This document shows positions 11,636 through 26,900 of a DNA stretch of 64,000 nt, piece by piece (position 1 is the stretch's first letter; each line of letters opens with the position of its first letter). Position numbers and translations under genes: made by a program. The notes beneath the pieces are model-generated. The model had not been told where the DNA came from, ran no database searches, and worked only from the letters and a program-made list of their open reading frames with translations. The stretch comes from Branchiostoma floridae. Its lineage: Eukaryota > Chordata > Leptocardii > Amphioxiformes > Branchiostomatidae. The stretch spans positions 3,318,438 through 3,382,437 of the forward strand of contig NC_049990.1 in NCBI RefSeq assembly GCF_000003815.2, given 5' to 3'.

Positions 11636-11904
11636 TGTACATGTAGCTGCAGTGAGAAGTGAACCTGGTCATTTTCCATAGATTTCTGTTTTGTGGCTTT
11701 TCAATACTTCCCATCTCAGCATCTAGGACAGTTGTTTTTAACATCATACATACAATCATATTTCAATCATGTTTCTACTTTAAATTTATCAAGTCTACGG
11801 CAGTGTCTCCATATATCTAATATGTTTCACTTAACTATTGGGTGGTAAGCCCTTAGATAACATTAATTGAGTCACAGAACCATTCACTGGGAAAAATGGA
11901 TGCA

Positions 11905-11910
11905 TTTATT
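11905..11910 (-). promoter_or_regulatory. TAF5: Poly(A) signal of TAF5
   Basis: AATAAA on the minus strand lies about 80 bp beyond the TAF5 stop codon at 11992-11994. It is well placed to end the transcript. Confidence 0.6.
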
Positions 11911-11991
11911 GTTAAGTCATCTCATGAAAGTAACAAAATTTAAGGTGTCTTCATGTGCTGTAATCCCCCCATGGACCACAGTGGTACAGTC

Positions 11992-14900
11992 CTAGTTATG
12001 TTGGTATCTCCCACACCCCAGCAGTAGGTTCCTGTGTGAGAAATGCAGTTTCAGAACCGGCGTAGCTTTCGTGGGAAACGAACCCAGCAACAGCGATCCG
12101 ACCTCCACCAACGACGCCCGGTCCAAACTCGTCAGATCGTCCGAACCCGCAATCTCCTCGAAAACCTTCTGGACGTCCCAGACCTTAACGGTGTTGTCGA
12201 TCCCGCCGGAGGCGAGTAACGAACCCTCCCTACTGAAGCAGAGAGAGTAGACAGGGTCGGTGTGTCCCTTCATCTCGGCAAGAAGCCGGCCGTACGCAAT
12301 GTCCCACAGCAGCACGTTTTTATCCACGCCCGCTGATGCTAAATACCGTCCGTCTGGCGACCACGCTAGCGTGTGAACCGCCGCCTTGTGTCCGGTCATG
12401 ACGCGCACGCAGTTCCCGTTCAGAACGTCCCACAACCGGACCGTCCGGTCGCTGGAACCGGTGGCGACGTAGTTGGAGTTGGGATGGTACTGGACACAGG
12501 TGACGTCCGAGTAGTGGCCCACGAACATCCGGATGGGCTGGAACTGGTCGGTGCCCCAGAGTCGAGCCACGCGGTCATGGCCCGCCGAAACGAAATAGTA
12601 CCCCGTCGGACTGAACTGGACGTCCCACACCGGGTAGTTGTGTCCTTTGTAGACAACCTGGGAAGCAACAAAAAAAATACTGTTAGAAGCTACCAACGTT
12701 TCACCAGTATCACATCAGGTAGTTGTGCCTTTGAAGAAAAAGAAGACTTGTTAGTAGCTAACAGAATTTCACAATTGCTACAGTTCTAAAACTGGTTTGA
12801 GCACTTTCCCACACCGGGTCATTGTGCCCTTTCATTTTATTTCATTTATTTATTTCACCAGGGAAAAACACTCTCAGGCTACTGCCTGCTTTTCAGGTGC
12901 CCCTGGGCACATATACATACATAAAACATTTGTACACCACCTGGGACGAAACAAAAGACTTGTTAGTAGAAAGACAGTGTCTGTAGATAGTGTCTGTGTG
13001 AATGTGAGGAATGTTTAACCATTGTTACATTTCTGAAACTGCTTGGTTTAAGCTCTTTAACAAGACTGTTACCCTGTGCATGCATATGAATGTTCCACAG
13101 TCCCAGTGTCAGTGAAGGAGACTGTGTGTGTATGTGTATGTGTGTGTATGTGTATGTGCGTGTATATGTGTGTATATTTGTGTGTGTGTGTGTATGTGTG
13201 AGTGTCTATGTGTATGTGTGTGTATGTGTATGTGCGTGTATATGTGTGTGTATATTTGTGTGTGTGTGTGTATGTGTGCGTGTCTATGTGTGTGTGTGTG
13301 TGTATGTGTGTGTATGTGTATGTGTGTGTATATTTGTGTGTGCATGTGTGTGTGTGTGCGTGTCTATGTGTATGTGTGTGTATATTTGTGTGCGTGTCTA
13401 TGTGTAAGTGTGCGTGTGTGTGTGTGTGTGTCTGTGTGTGTGTGTGTGCATGTTCTAACATACCAAGTTACTATATGTATGCAGGCTCCACAGTCTCACT
13501 GTCCCGTCCTCTCACGATGTCAGTAACTGCTCCCTGTCTGGGCTGAAGCTCGTGGCGTAGACCGGCCCCGTGTGCCTGTGCGTGCGTGTGTCTGTGTGTG
13601 TGCCTGTGTCTGCGTGTGTATGTGTGTCTGTGTGTGTGTGTGTGCATGTTCTAACATACCAAGTTACTATAAGTATGCAGGCTCCACAGTCGTACGGTCC
13701 CATCCTCTGACGACGTCAGTAGCTGCTCCCTGTCTGGACTGAAGCTTGTCGAGTAGACCGGCCCCGTGTGCCCGTGCAGAAGCCAGGAGTCCGCCGCTGT
13801 TTTCTCGTCCATCATTCGCTCGACGATGTCGTCCGCCTCCTTGTCGAGTTGGTCCAGTTCGGATGCTCCGCGCATGGTGCGTAGGCGCTGGGGGGACAGG
13901 CTCCACACTCTCACATTCGAGTCCTCAAAACCTGGGGAGGGGGGGGGGGGGTGGGGGGCGATGTATTTATAGAAGTAAGTGAATCTGACAAAAATGGAAA
14001 TCCCTGGAAAGTCGAAGCCTAACGTTACAGATCAACCAGCTGGTGCTATCTGTGGCCACGCTGAACAATGCGGTAAAGAGACTCAAGACCATGACCAAGA
14101 TCAAACACTAGTTACAGGAAGCGAAAGGAAGTCTCATTGCAATTTATGTGATGCTTTCCTGATTGTCTCAACTATGTTCATCCCCGAGGAAGATTTCAAT
14201 TTTAGTGAATGTGTTGAACAGTTCCCTCCCTGATTGTTCCAGCTATGTTTATCCTCTGATATTTTCATCCAATGCGCTTTGACTGAGTCGACCGGTACTT
14301 TCCGCTTGCAAAAATTGTTGCGACGTGAGGTTGCTGATTGGCCATATCGGGCCTACATCACTACAAATGGTATGAGGGTAACCGTCTTTAAATACATCAT
14401 CTTATCATCTATCTTGCTTACAAATGGATTACAGACCAGTTTAGTGTGATAAAATTCCTCTTATTTCAGTGATCAATACAAGCAATATACGAAAACCTCC
14501 CCCATATTATTCAGCCAAATGGTTTCATCCGGCGCGGGTAAGCGCTATATTTGGGACACGCCAGGTCATGGCAGCTCGCCAGAAGACAAAGTCCAGGTAG
14601 CCAATCAGCGCGTGTTGTTCACGTGAACCGGGCCTGATAGCGAGTGATCAGCACGGTGTGTTCACGTGCTCAAGTTGCTGCCTGTCAGAAACACCCGCCT
14701 CCATGATTATCATACAGTGTGCCCAGGCTTGAACAGACATTTCACAGACGAGAACATAAAATCTTCAACATTTTACTTCATTCCCACCGGCGAATCGTTT
14801 CCAGTCTGAGATATCTTGTGCGATACACCTCAAGGGAGATATTTTGAGGGAAACAACCGCTATTCTGTGGGAAATATCTTTAGTTTTGCGGCTGAAAAGG

Positions 14901-17900
14901 TGAGATTTAAACCGCTTTTCAAATCTTTTACCGGTGACTCAGGGCCATTCACTCGATTTCTGCCAGACGGTGTGTTGGGATTTCGAGTTGACTCGAATAT
15001 TTTACAAGACGTTAAGTTTCACTTTCATCCATAAAAAAAGACACTCAAAACAGGTCGAAGGTTTTCACAAGATCTAAGCTTCAAGACGTGTACAAAAAAA
15101 AAATTGGGAAGGGATTTACAAGATAGTAGACTCCAAACACCCATGTTGGAGTCCTCAAAACCTGTGCGGGTGGGGTGTCACAAGATATACATGTAAGCTT
15201 CACAACATCTGTATGAAAGGAAATTGTTTAAAATGTATAACAGGCTCCACATATGCATGTCCCAGTCCTCAAAAGCTGGGGGAGATTCACAAGATGTAAG
15301 CTTCACTACCCACAATCAATCATTACTCAGTTTATCATCTGTTGTTTCCCCATCAGGCGAGGATTAGACATGTAGATGTGGTGGGTTGATGGCAGCTTAC
15401 CACCATCCTCTGCCTTTAGGGTTGGCACTGTGTAGAATGAGGAGATGAAGATCTTCCTTATACCAAAAGGAATTAAATTTAGGTACTTGTCCACAGTTTA
15501 CAACTTGTGTAACAAGTAACTTGTGTAACAATATGTGACTGTTTTTAGCACTAGGGGCAGGGATGGCAGTGTCAGTGTGAATGTCATTCAGCACCAGGGA
15601 CAGGGATGGCAGTGTCAGTGTGAATGTCATTCAGCACCAGGGACAGGGATGGCATGTCAGTGTGAATGTCATTCAGCACCAGGGACAGGGATGGCAGTGT
15701 GAATGTCATTCAGCACCAGGGACAGGGATGGCAGTGTGAATGTCATTCAGCACCAGGGACAGGGATGGCAGTGTGAATGTCATTCAGCACCAGGGACAGC
15801 AGTGTCAGTTTGAATGCTATTCAGCACCAGGAACAAGGATTCTAAAGGTACCATAGCACTTCTGTAACGAGTAAGGTGAAATTTGGCACAAATGAAACAT
15901 GTACATGAATTCTACCTCTCAGATCTCTAACCCTAACCCAATCAGATCCTATCATCATCATCATCATCTTCAATAACTCTAACTCTAACCATAACTGTAT
16001 CCCTAACTCTAACACAAACCTGCAGCCAGTAGACTGGAGTCTTCTGAGATCCCCACAGCCGACACATTCTGGTAGGCGTTGGCCAGGGTGTAAAAGCAGA
16101 TGGACGGCAGGTTCTCCCTCCCGAGGGGAACTCGCTTCAGACCCTCCTTCCAGCTTAGAACCTTCTCCAACTTGTCTGCATCTGGGGGCAAAAAGATGTT
16201 AAGTCATTGGTGCAATTTTCATAAAACATTATTGCCTTGAAAAGGCATGGAATTTATAACAAAAAAAAGCAGTAAAATAAACTTCTTTTATCTCTAGTCT
16301 TCAGCAAAGTGACATATTTACTGGCATACCATCATAGTCTGGTACATACATTTGTGTAGGGCTGTGACATACATTGCACTGAAGGCTTTTAACACTAGTC
16401 ATAGTATACACTGGTCATAGGAAACACTGGTCATAGTATACAAATATAAAGATATCATTCCCCCATCTTCTACTTGTTATTAGATGTCAAAGTCATTTTA
16501 CAATGGTGTGATACCTACTCAATACACAACACAAAAGTTTCTCATTGACAAGCAATTAGATATCGGGGGTAAAGTTTGTAAACAGACATTTCAGATTCAT
16601 AGCATCTGTTATCTTTTGTTAGTGACTTTTTAAGCATGAAATTTTCTCAATATAGCATGTATTCATAAAGTCTATTAAAAATCTTAAATGCATGTATGTC
16701 AATTTCCTCTCCTTTCTTCATTTTAAGAGAATGTGTTGCAACAAAACAAAACAGACCTTTCAGCTCAGGCAGCGGTATGCGGCTGGGAGGGGGTGCGTTG
16801 GGGTCGGCTTTCTTGTTCTTGTTCAGCAGCAGGTCTTTCTTCTGCTTCTTCTTCTTGGGCTTGTCTTCTCCGTCTCCTCCCTCATCATCATCATCCAGGG
16901 GAACATTGATGTCTGGCTCCTGGGGATAAAACAACTCCTGTTAATGAATTTTGTACGGATAAACTCACTAGCTCACTCACTATCCGTTGTTTGATAGAAA
17001 CGTAATTTGTACATGTAACATCTTCTTGGGTTCATCTTCCCCCTCCCCACCCTCATCATTGTCATCCAGGGGCACATTGATGTCTGGTTCCTGAAGATTA
17101 TATACAAAATAATGTAAACTCTTGTTAACACTATGGAAATATATTAGTACAATGTAACATCTTCTTGGGCTTGTCTTCCCCCTCCCCACCCTCATCATTG
17201 TCATCCAGGGGCACATTGATGTCTGGTTCCTGGAGATGATAAACAAATGTAAACTCTTGTTAACACTATGGAAATATATTAGTACAATGTAACATCTTCT
17301 TGGGCTTGTCTTCCCCCTCCCCACCCTCATCATTGTCATCCAGGGGCACATTGATGTCTGGTTCCTGAAGATTATATACAAAATAATGTAAACTCTTGTT
17401 AACACTATGGAAATATATTAGTACAATGCAACATCTTCTTGGGCTTGTCTTCCCCCTCCCCACCCTCATCATTGTCATCCAGGGGCACATTGATGTCTGG
17501 TTCCTGGAGATGATATACAAAATAATGTAAACTCTTGTTAACACTATGGAAATATATTAGTACAATGCAACATCTTCTTGGGCTTGTCTTCCCCCTCCCC
17601 ACCCTCATCATTGTCATCCAGGGGCACATTGATGTCTGGTTCCTGGAGATGATATAAACTCTTGTTAACACATTTCATACTAATACACTGTAGAAATGTA
17701 CATGTAACTTCTTAATGGATTTGTCTTCCCCTCCTCTCTTTGAGTCTTTTATCTTCCTCATCAAGAGGAACATGCCCGGTTTCTGAAGAGCAACAAAAGT
17801 TTTTGTCAAGTCTTTTGGGTACGTGTTTATGTTCCCCCTCCCGCCTTTGACACTCAATACCAAGTGGAAAAAACAACCCCCGCAGAAATTGCTTGCGCAA

Positions 17901-20900
17901 TGTTACGAAATCACGAAAAACTGGTTCAAACTGGTTGGGGACGGAGGCATAAACCAATTTAACGCAGGGTTTTAAATGTCTACTTTGAAAAAGTTTTGCT
18001 CTAAAATCAAACCCAACTGTACAATTATGGTTGTTATAAAAGCTTACTACTAATACTAGTATAAATAGTAGTCAGAGATGAGACAGAGGAACAGGTATTC
18101 ACTACAATGTAGTCTTGCTTGAACATCAATGTGTACTGACTAGTAGTATGTGCAAAATTACTTCATGACAGTAAATACACTACAGGAGCACTTGTCATAC
18201 ACAATGAAGTTTTCTTGTTTATGATTAACCCGGGCCAAATTTGCACCAGAGACTGTTTGGCTTTCTGGTGTGGCAACATGGAATCAACAGGTACAAAGTT
18301 CCTGGTTAAAATTAAACCAATTTGGTTAGGGTACATCAGTATAATGTACATGTAGGGGTCCACTTTTAAGACTTTTGGTCTTTCACTGTTTAATTGCGCA
18401 ATGCACACAATGTATGGCGATTAAAAAAAAATGTTGCTGCAAACTTGCAACATTAAGTTTATACATAAACCTGTATTTTTCTTGAACACAGTATAGCATT
18501 AAAACTTTTCTCAACTTCCTTCCTAAACGTCCAATAGGGTAGTCCAAATCACAGCTTGCTCATTGGTCAACCATTGTCCGCACTGCGCAAGATGCTTATC
18601 AGTCATTTTTCCACAGTGGAAAGGCTCTATTCACAGCTTGAAGAGCCGGTAAGTCATGGTAGTATTGTATTCCAACTTCTGCTGTTTCCTTTTAGGTTCA
18701 ATATGCTGTATAAGCATGAAATAGAATTTAAGTCCTCCTATGTTTCAGCTGTTTTAAGTTCTACATTTTGCACCAGGGCATACGCACCTGTTTTTTTTTT
18801 CATACGCTGCTCTCAATGTTCGACTCGTAGCAGCACAATCATGTGTATCCACCTGTACATTGTACATACGCCAAAATATGCATGACTATATGTCCAGGTA
18901 GATATTGCAACCTTTTGCCACAAGAGATCCCAACCGGAGACCGTATATGTACTCTCCTTAACAGAGGTTGGTGGGAAGGCCGGTCGAAAAAAATGGATGA
19001 AAGGATAAGATCACGATTTTTCCCACCAACCTCTGCTTGGAGAGTACGTCAATGTACATGTACATTGAAGCCTTAAAGACAGACAGAACTTTTAAACTTT
19101 GATTCTATTTCATGTTACTTTCATGTACAATGTACATGCATCTTGCCCAGAAATGCAAGACCATCCTAACACACACTGACGACAGAGATTACAATCTCTG
19201 CTGGTAGAACATTACTTTTAGTGAACTAAAATGTTTACTATTCAAGTACAATGCACATTAATATATTCTCCTTTCCCTCTACTCTAGAGAGCTGATTGAA
19301 AGCCAAGGAGGTTAAAATCTTGATTTTAACCTCCTTGCAGAAAACTAAAGATGGCCACAGGGCATGCTGAAACTACAGGGAGTACGGACACTACAGGGGG
19401 TACGGCTGCTACATTTCTACGTACATGTATATGGTGTTGTTTTGTGTGTCTGCGTGTGTGTGTGTCTATGCATCTGTGTGTTTCCGCATAATTGTGGCCA
19501 TCATAACTTTGGAACCTGGATTGTAGGTGGATGGGGGTTGGGAAGACGAAGATCAATATTGATTTTTGGGCCCTGGTGTATGACCTTGGTACTGCAGCAT
19601 AACTTTGTTTTTGTATCTTTGTCCTGGAAATACTAGTCTTGATATTTTGGTGGGAAGGAAGACATTCTGTAGGTTTGGGGCCCCCTAGCAGCTTGCTCTG
19701 GAACTGCAGGGGGATTTCTATATATAGTTCACTCCACCATACCATACCAGTCATGTAGGCAAGGGGGTGAAATATATTGCGTCTTTTTTTTACATTTAAC
19801 TTCACCACACCATAGCTTACTGTTTTTTACATGTTGATCCTGCTTACACAGTATGAAGAAATTTACAACTAGAAAGGCCGACATTTGATTGGGAGCAAAT
19901 ACAGCATATTGCAATCCATCTTCATACATATGCCCCCTTACAAGAATGGACTCTTCCAGAACGGAAGATGTATGCAAAATGGACTGGTCTATGTGGCCCA
20001 TTTTCCATTTATAGTGCTAAAGCTACCCCAATACCAAATTCCAGATCAGTTGGCTTTTTCATGACACAGGATCAAAAATATACATTTTTGGTCAAAAATG
20101 GCAAAAAATTCCAAATTTAATCATTTTTATTTCATGTACACCATAGGTGTGAATAGAGCCCTGTGGCCACATACCGTACGCACATTCATACCAAATTTCA
20201 GACCATTTGGTTTTCATACATAGGCACAGGAGCCAAAACTTCACATTTTTAGTCTATAAATGGCAAAAAATTCAACAATTTAAAGTAATTTATGCCCAAA
20301 GTGAGAATGAAGTACTGTGGGCACTTGCCTGACACACCTCTATGCCGAATTTCAGGTCATTAGGTTTCCATACAAGGGCGTAGGAGCCAAAAATATACAT
20401 TTTTAGTCAAAAATGGCCGAAAACCCCAAAATAACTCATTTTTAAAGTGATCTATGAAGAAAGTATTGATGGAGCTCTGTGCTCATATGTCTAATGCACC
20501 TATGTACCAAATTGCAGGTCATTTGGTTTCCATACAAGGGCATAGGAGCCAAAAATATACATTTTTCATCAAAAATGGCCAAAACCCCTAAAATAACTAA
20601 TTTTTGAAGTAGTCTATGAAGAAAGTGTTGATGGGTTCCTGTGCTCATATGTCTAATGCACCTCTGTACCAAATTTCAGGTCATTAGGTTGTAATACCAG
20701 GGCACAGGGGCCCAAAATATACATCTTTTGTCTAAAAATGACCAAAAACCCTAAATATCATAATTTTTAAGGCATCTATCAAACAGTGAAAAAAACACCT
20801 GGGGGTATTTGCCATTTCTACCACCCTGCCAAATTTCAGCTCATTAGGTCCAAAAATGAAAAAGTTGAATCCATTTGAAGATTTGACAGGAGGAGGAGAA

Positions 20901-23900
20901 GAAACAAAGCAAAAGCAATATATTGCAATCCCATACTGTAGTATGGATTGCAATATAATGATGATAAAAATATTGGTTACAACCAGTATTTTTTATCAAG
21001 CCATTGTGGAACACCTTGTTAAATCTCAGTCTGGCATTGTCTAATATTATTTATGATATGGAAAAAATCACTTGTTAAACATGTTGACATGCCAACCCTA
21101 ATGGTTGCTTTAGTGCAGCCTGTGAATGAACAAGCATGTGATGTGGAATAAAATTCAACCTTAATGCCATATTTCCAGTCATCTACTTTGACACATCCTT
21201 GTTCAATACAGTTAATGACTATTTCGACAAAGTCATCAAGAACGTGAGCTATAAATGGGACGACTTGGCCAGGAACCTGGGGTTCGAACGAGGCGAGATC
21301 GAGGCTATCCGAGCTACAGTGTCACTGCAAGGTCCTGACAAAAAGTGCAGGGAAGTACTCGAAAGGTGGCAAAACAGAAATGGAGCAAAGGCTACTCTAC
21401 AGGTTCTGCAGCAGGCTCTTATCGACATTGAAGAAAAGCACACAGCTGAGGAGCTACATGTATGGAAAAAAAAGGAAACACAGCACTCATTGAAAACTTT
21501 CGGCCAAGAGATGAAGACGACTGGGAAAAAGACAATGGAAAAGCTTGATGGACTTAAAGTAGAGCTTCAAGAGGGGCATTACCTGGCTGCAAAAGACACA
21601 GGGCAAAGTATAAAAGGTGAGGAACTTAAGCCTGGTTATTCTCTTATTTGTGTCTTAAACCTACATGGTCCTAGACCTATCACATGTATAATTATCTATT
21701 AACAGTCTAGTACATCTGCAAAGATGGAAGGATGCCTACATTTGTACTTAACTTTTTTCAATCACTTAATTGCAGTCTGATAGATATTCACTCAGTATCA
21801 GTAGCATCTAATAAGTTGTCACCAATGTTAAACAGTAGTCTTGTAGGTTTACTGATCAAAGCTCCAACATTATTCCAGGTCCGAACCCCATCTTCGAGAA
21901 GCTACCCAATCATCTACAAGACCGTTACAGAAGAGAGCTGGCAAGGATCAGACCTCTGCCATGGTGTGAAGACTTCTATCTGAACCTGGATGACATGTTC
22001 ACAACTCTAGAGATGGTAGGTAGGGATGGCCAGAAGAAAGATACTGCAGTAGCAGTAGAGGACATGTTCAAGTTATACAATGACTCTGTCCCCAAAACAA
22101 TCCGAGTAGAAGGTGATCCAGGCATAGGGAAAACCACATTGTGTTACAAGATTGTTTATGATTTTTCAGCAGAGAAGTCTAAATTTCAGACAGACAACAA
22201 ATTCTCATCCTTCAAGCTGGTCTTGTATGTTGAGATGCGTAAAGTGCCTCACGATGCCACTGATTTAAATTCGACCATATTCCAACAGGTGTTCCCCACA
22301 GCCTACTATAAACATGAGGAAGAATTCTGGGATTATGTAGAATGTAACCCTGAGGATGTACTGTTTGTACTAGATGGTTTGGATGAAATGCCTGAAGAAA
22401 CTAGAGAGAAACTGAAGATTGCAGACTTCATCAGAGGTCAGGTTATCCCAGATGTGCATGTGATAATCACATCAAGACCCTACCTCTGTAACAAACAACT
22501 CGCATCTTGTGACAGGCATTTTGTGATTAAGGGTTACTCTCGCAGGAACATAAAAAGCTACATCCAAAGGCATTGGAAATTGGACACAGATTCAAAAGAA
22601 GGCCTCTTAAAACAGTTGATTGAGAATGAAAGTTTGCATCAGCTAACTGAGAACCCTCTGAACTTNNNNNNNNNNNNNNNNNNNNNNNNNNNNNNNNNNN
22701 NNNNNNNNNNNNNNNNNNNNNNNNNNNNNNNNNNNNNNNNNNNNNNNNNNNNNNNNNNNNNNNNNGGCACTACTCTGTATACTGTGGCAAAAAAATTGGA
22801 ATAATGCTGTACTACCTCAAACACTGACTGGTTTGTACTCACTTTTGGTCCTGGCAATAATCAAAAGGTATGCAGAAAAATGTCCAGGAATAAGTGATGT
22901 TTCTGACTTTGGTTTTGAAGAAGTGCCAGAGCCAATACAAGTGAAAGTTGATCTTCTCAAAAATTTGGCATGGAGGGGCATTGAAGAAGATCGTTTGCAT
23001 TTCTCAGGAAAGACAGTTGATGAAGGTGTTGTGAAGATGGGGTTCTTGACCAAAGACCTGAATCTAACCACTCTAATTCAGCAGTCTTTCTGTTTTCAAT
23101 TCCTGCATAAAACATTTCAGGAGTACTTTGCAGCAAAGCACCTTCTCAGTCTTTGTGTTAAAACTGGCAAACAAAGTTCAAAAGCATCAAATGATTTGGT
23201 GGAGTGTGTTCAACATGACAAATACCAACAAGTACTGAAGTTTCTTGCTGGACTCCTTGGGACCAATGCAGACTGTCTGTTTGAAGCATTTCATGACAGC
23301 TTAAGCACAAAGCAAGATGAAAGAATCATATCCCTATGCCTGGAATGTCTTCATGAATGTGAAGCTGGTACTGAACTAGTAAAATATGTTGGTGATGTAT
23401 TGCCTAGAGACTGGCAGGTAGGTCAAAACATACCTGTACAAGACTCTGGAGTGTATAAGGGAATATCCCAGTTTTACACTATAGGAAATGCTGATCAGAC
23501 CATATGTTACAGCACTCAAAACACATGCATATTGTCTTGCAAAACAAATATGTCTAGTTTCCAAATACTGAGAGGATGTAAGACATGCCTTATTACATCA
23601 AATGAAGCTCTGTATGGACTTGTTTATCTGTTGTGCCATCAGGCAAAACACTCACAGGATAATCCTCAGTTGAGCAACGTGCACTTAGGAGCTGGCCTTG
23701 AACACGCTACATGTAGGTTTTTGAGAGCAGTCTCCAGTACAAAAGTATTCAGCTCACTGTTAGTGGACTCAGATGCAAGTCATCATAGTGGCCCAGTCAT
23801 TAATGAAGTCTGCAATCTAATGCAGTGTGATGCATATAGAGACCTTACATGTGACTTTAACCTGTATTCTTACAGTTCTTCATCACTTGATATCTTGAAC

Positions 23901-26900
23901 AACGTGTTATCTTCAGTGCAACCAGAAACTAAACTATCACTATATAGCCGTGTTTATGTTGACAGAAATATTAACCCAATAAATCAAGGCACATTTTCTG
24001 AGGTAATACACAAGATGGTCAGGCTTGGGAGCATCCCAAGAGAATGGGAAGCATCAGTAGAGCTGTATGTTGATTGTGCAGATGATACATATGTCCCTGA
24101 ATCTGTGAGTTCTTCCTTAATAAGTATTGTAACAACAACCAAACAAAGTCAGATTTGGAGTTCCCATTCATGGGGAAAATTGGAACTGCTGTTCATTGTC
24201 AGAAACTTACCGCTGGCAGAAAAGCCTGCAGTACAATCACAACTTGTTGATCTTTCATCAATGTTGGAAGACCGTAACTGCACTTTCGGGGTTATCAAAT
24301 TTGAATGCAGCTGTGAAGATGGCTCTGCAGTAAGTATTGGCACCACTGAGCAGCCTTCAAATATTCTACTACAAAGTCTAGTCCAAAACGAAAGCCTGAC
24401 TGAAGTATCCTTCTTGTGTGGTGGTCCAAACAAAGTGGCAGAGTTTCTACAAAACATTTTTGCAAAGAACAGAACTCTGCAGAAACTAGAAATTGGCTTC
24501 CTACATCCTGTGGATGATGAAACAATGGCAAACATATTCAGCAGTTATCCTGTGGATAGTCAAAGCCCCATAAAATCCTTTTTTGTATTAATGAAAACAA
24601 GACTTGATTCATCCCTTACGGACAAAACTGTCAGTAACCGTCACAGTTATGAACAAACAATCAGAGCTATTCTGTTCATATGTCAGAACGTAGGTGAAGG
24701 CAGTGCTTTACAGAGAATCTCATTTATCAGTAGTCTTGAAAATATCATGATGAACATGACCATCATGATGAAAGAAGTCACACCAGTTTGCCCCAGTTCC
24801 CTCTTAAAACCCTTGGTAGAGGCAATAGTAGACTCACAGTTGACTGTCAACTTAGGTATAAAATGGGAGGGTGTAACAAACCTCCATGTAACTGCAGAGG
24901 AGAGAACCAAATATGAGAATAGTGATACTTTAAGGCGGTCCAATCTTGGATATTCTGACACTGGAGTGTCTATCAAGCAGCTACTTGGATTCAAAGATTA
25001 GTTTGATTTACCTACAGTAAGAACATGAAAGAAGTAATGACACGCTGCAAACAGAAAATACTAAGATTATCAGATTATGAGATTATGCAATACAAATTGA
25101 AGAGTTGGACTGGAAGATATTGTCAACCCATCACACCCCACCCTGATCATTCCTGGTTCATCCCTAATCTCTTCAAAAGTCTAAAACATTTTAACATTAT
25201 TGATTAGGTTTGATCAACAGATGTACAAAAAATGTAATACTAATAGCTGATTGACAAATTAGACACATGTCACAATCAGTGATGTTTCTCATTCTAAGTT
25301 GACTTCATACCATCCAGATGATCTAGTACATGTACTAATATTTTTTCATGACTTTTGTAATATTCTACTTATATACTTATAAGTTAACATTGCCTCAGGT
25401 TATGTCTTAATTTGTGCAATCCTGTACAGTAGCTGTGTAACACGTAAATGTATATACCTGTGAAAGCTAGTCAAAAGCAACGTAAAGATAGTATACTCTT
25501 GTATATAAAACACAAATGTCTATTTTCATACATCTTTGTCAGGTGTATTTTTGTACTGCATGTTGTGCAATGGTGGACACTGTATTTGTACATAATTGAA
25601 TGTATCATAGACCGTAGGGTCCACAGTATCTGTGTACATATCAATTTACAAAAAAATTATTTTTCTAAGACTATATAACGCTGTAAATATCAGAACAAGT
25701 CCTGGTTATAAAAATGAACACTGTTTTTGAAATAAATTCTTTCGTTGAAAATTCGAAAGCTACTATCTCTTTCCTTTTTCTTGTTACCTACCTACCTACC
25801 TACATGTAGTACCTTAACCTCCAAGTCGTAGGGGCAAGGTAGCCTTGAAGATAGACAAATTGTTCTTGATTACTATGATTTTATCTAACATATAGCTGCC
25901 CGACAAAATCTGAATCAATCCGAAATGGAGGTATCTGGAATTGTAAAGCAGTTCTCTATGAGTCAAAGAAACAAAAGCCCTTACCTTAGGCAGTCCATAC
26001 AGCACCTTGACCTTGTTAGCATCTCTCCTGGCCTCCCCCATCATCGCACCTGACGTGGCTTGTACCTGAAGAAGGCATTCAAAAAGGCAATCAGTGAATA
26101 AAAGTAGCTTAAAATATCTTGGTCTCTTTGTCCTATGTAGAGATGGCTGTGACAGCAAACACCTACATGTACATATGTACACTTGAATTCAGGATGCTAA
26201 AAAGAGGACTAGTACGCCTCTTGCAAAGAGCTCGGGAAATTTACCTGGTACATTCAAGCAACACACCTGATCCTTTTTAAACCATGATATCAAGGAAGTT
26301 CTTCTGTTCCTACCCCAAACAATTAAGACTAGGTACTCTCAAACCAAAGCAACATACACTGTACACTTGCTGTACACTGACTTATCCTTGCTCTTTACCT
26401 GTTCCCTGTTGCGTGGAACCCCATCGAACACATCGATGAACAGGTGGTCCTGTAGGATGGAGCGATGTTCGTTTTGCTTCAGGACCACCTCTTCATCAAC
26501 CTGTACCTGATGTTACACATCCTACTCTCACCTGTACCTGATGATACACATCCCTACTCTCACCTGTACCTGTACATCTTTCCTCTTACCTGTTCCCTGT
26601 TCCTGGGCACCCCATCGAACACATAAATGAAGAGATGGTCCTGGAGGATGGACAGCAGCTCGCGATGCTCGTTCTGCTTGAGGTAGCGCCACAGGGACTG
26701 GTACCTGATGTTACCTTTAAATACTTGTAGATGTACACATCTCTACTCTCACCTGTTCCCTGTTCCTGGGCACCCCATCGAACACATCTACATGAAGAGA
26801 TGGTCCTGTAGGATGGACAGCAGCTCGCGATGTTCAGGACCACCTCTTCATCAACCTGTTCCTGATGTTACACATCCTACTCTCACCTGTACATGTACTT

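Noticed and set aside
13069-13546. Open frames on both strands in the TG-rich block
   Set aside because: Low-complexity simple repeat in a TAF5 intron, no splice or homology support.
15920-16020. Internal telomere repeat
   Set aside because: Only a few irregular CTAACC/CCCTAACC hexamers, mixed with (ATC)n. Too degenerate to claim.
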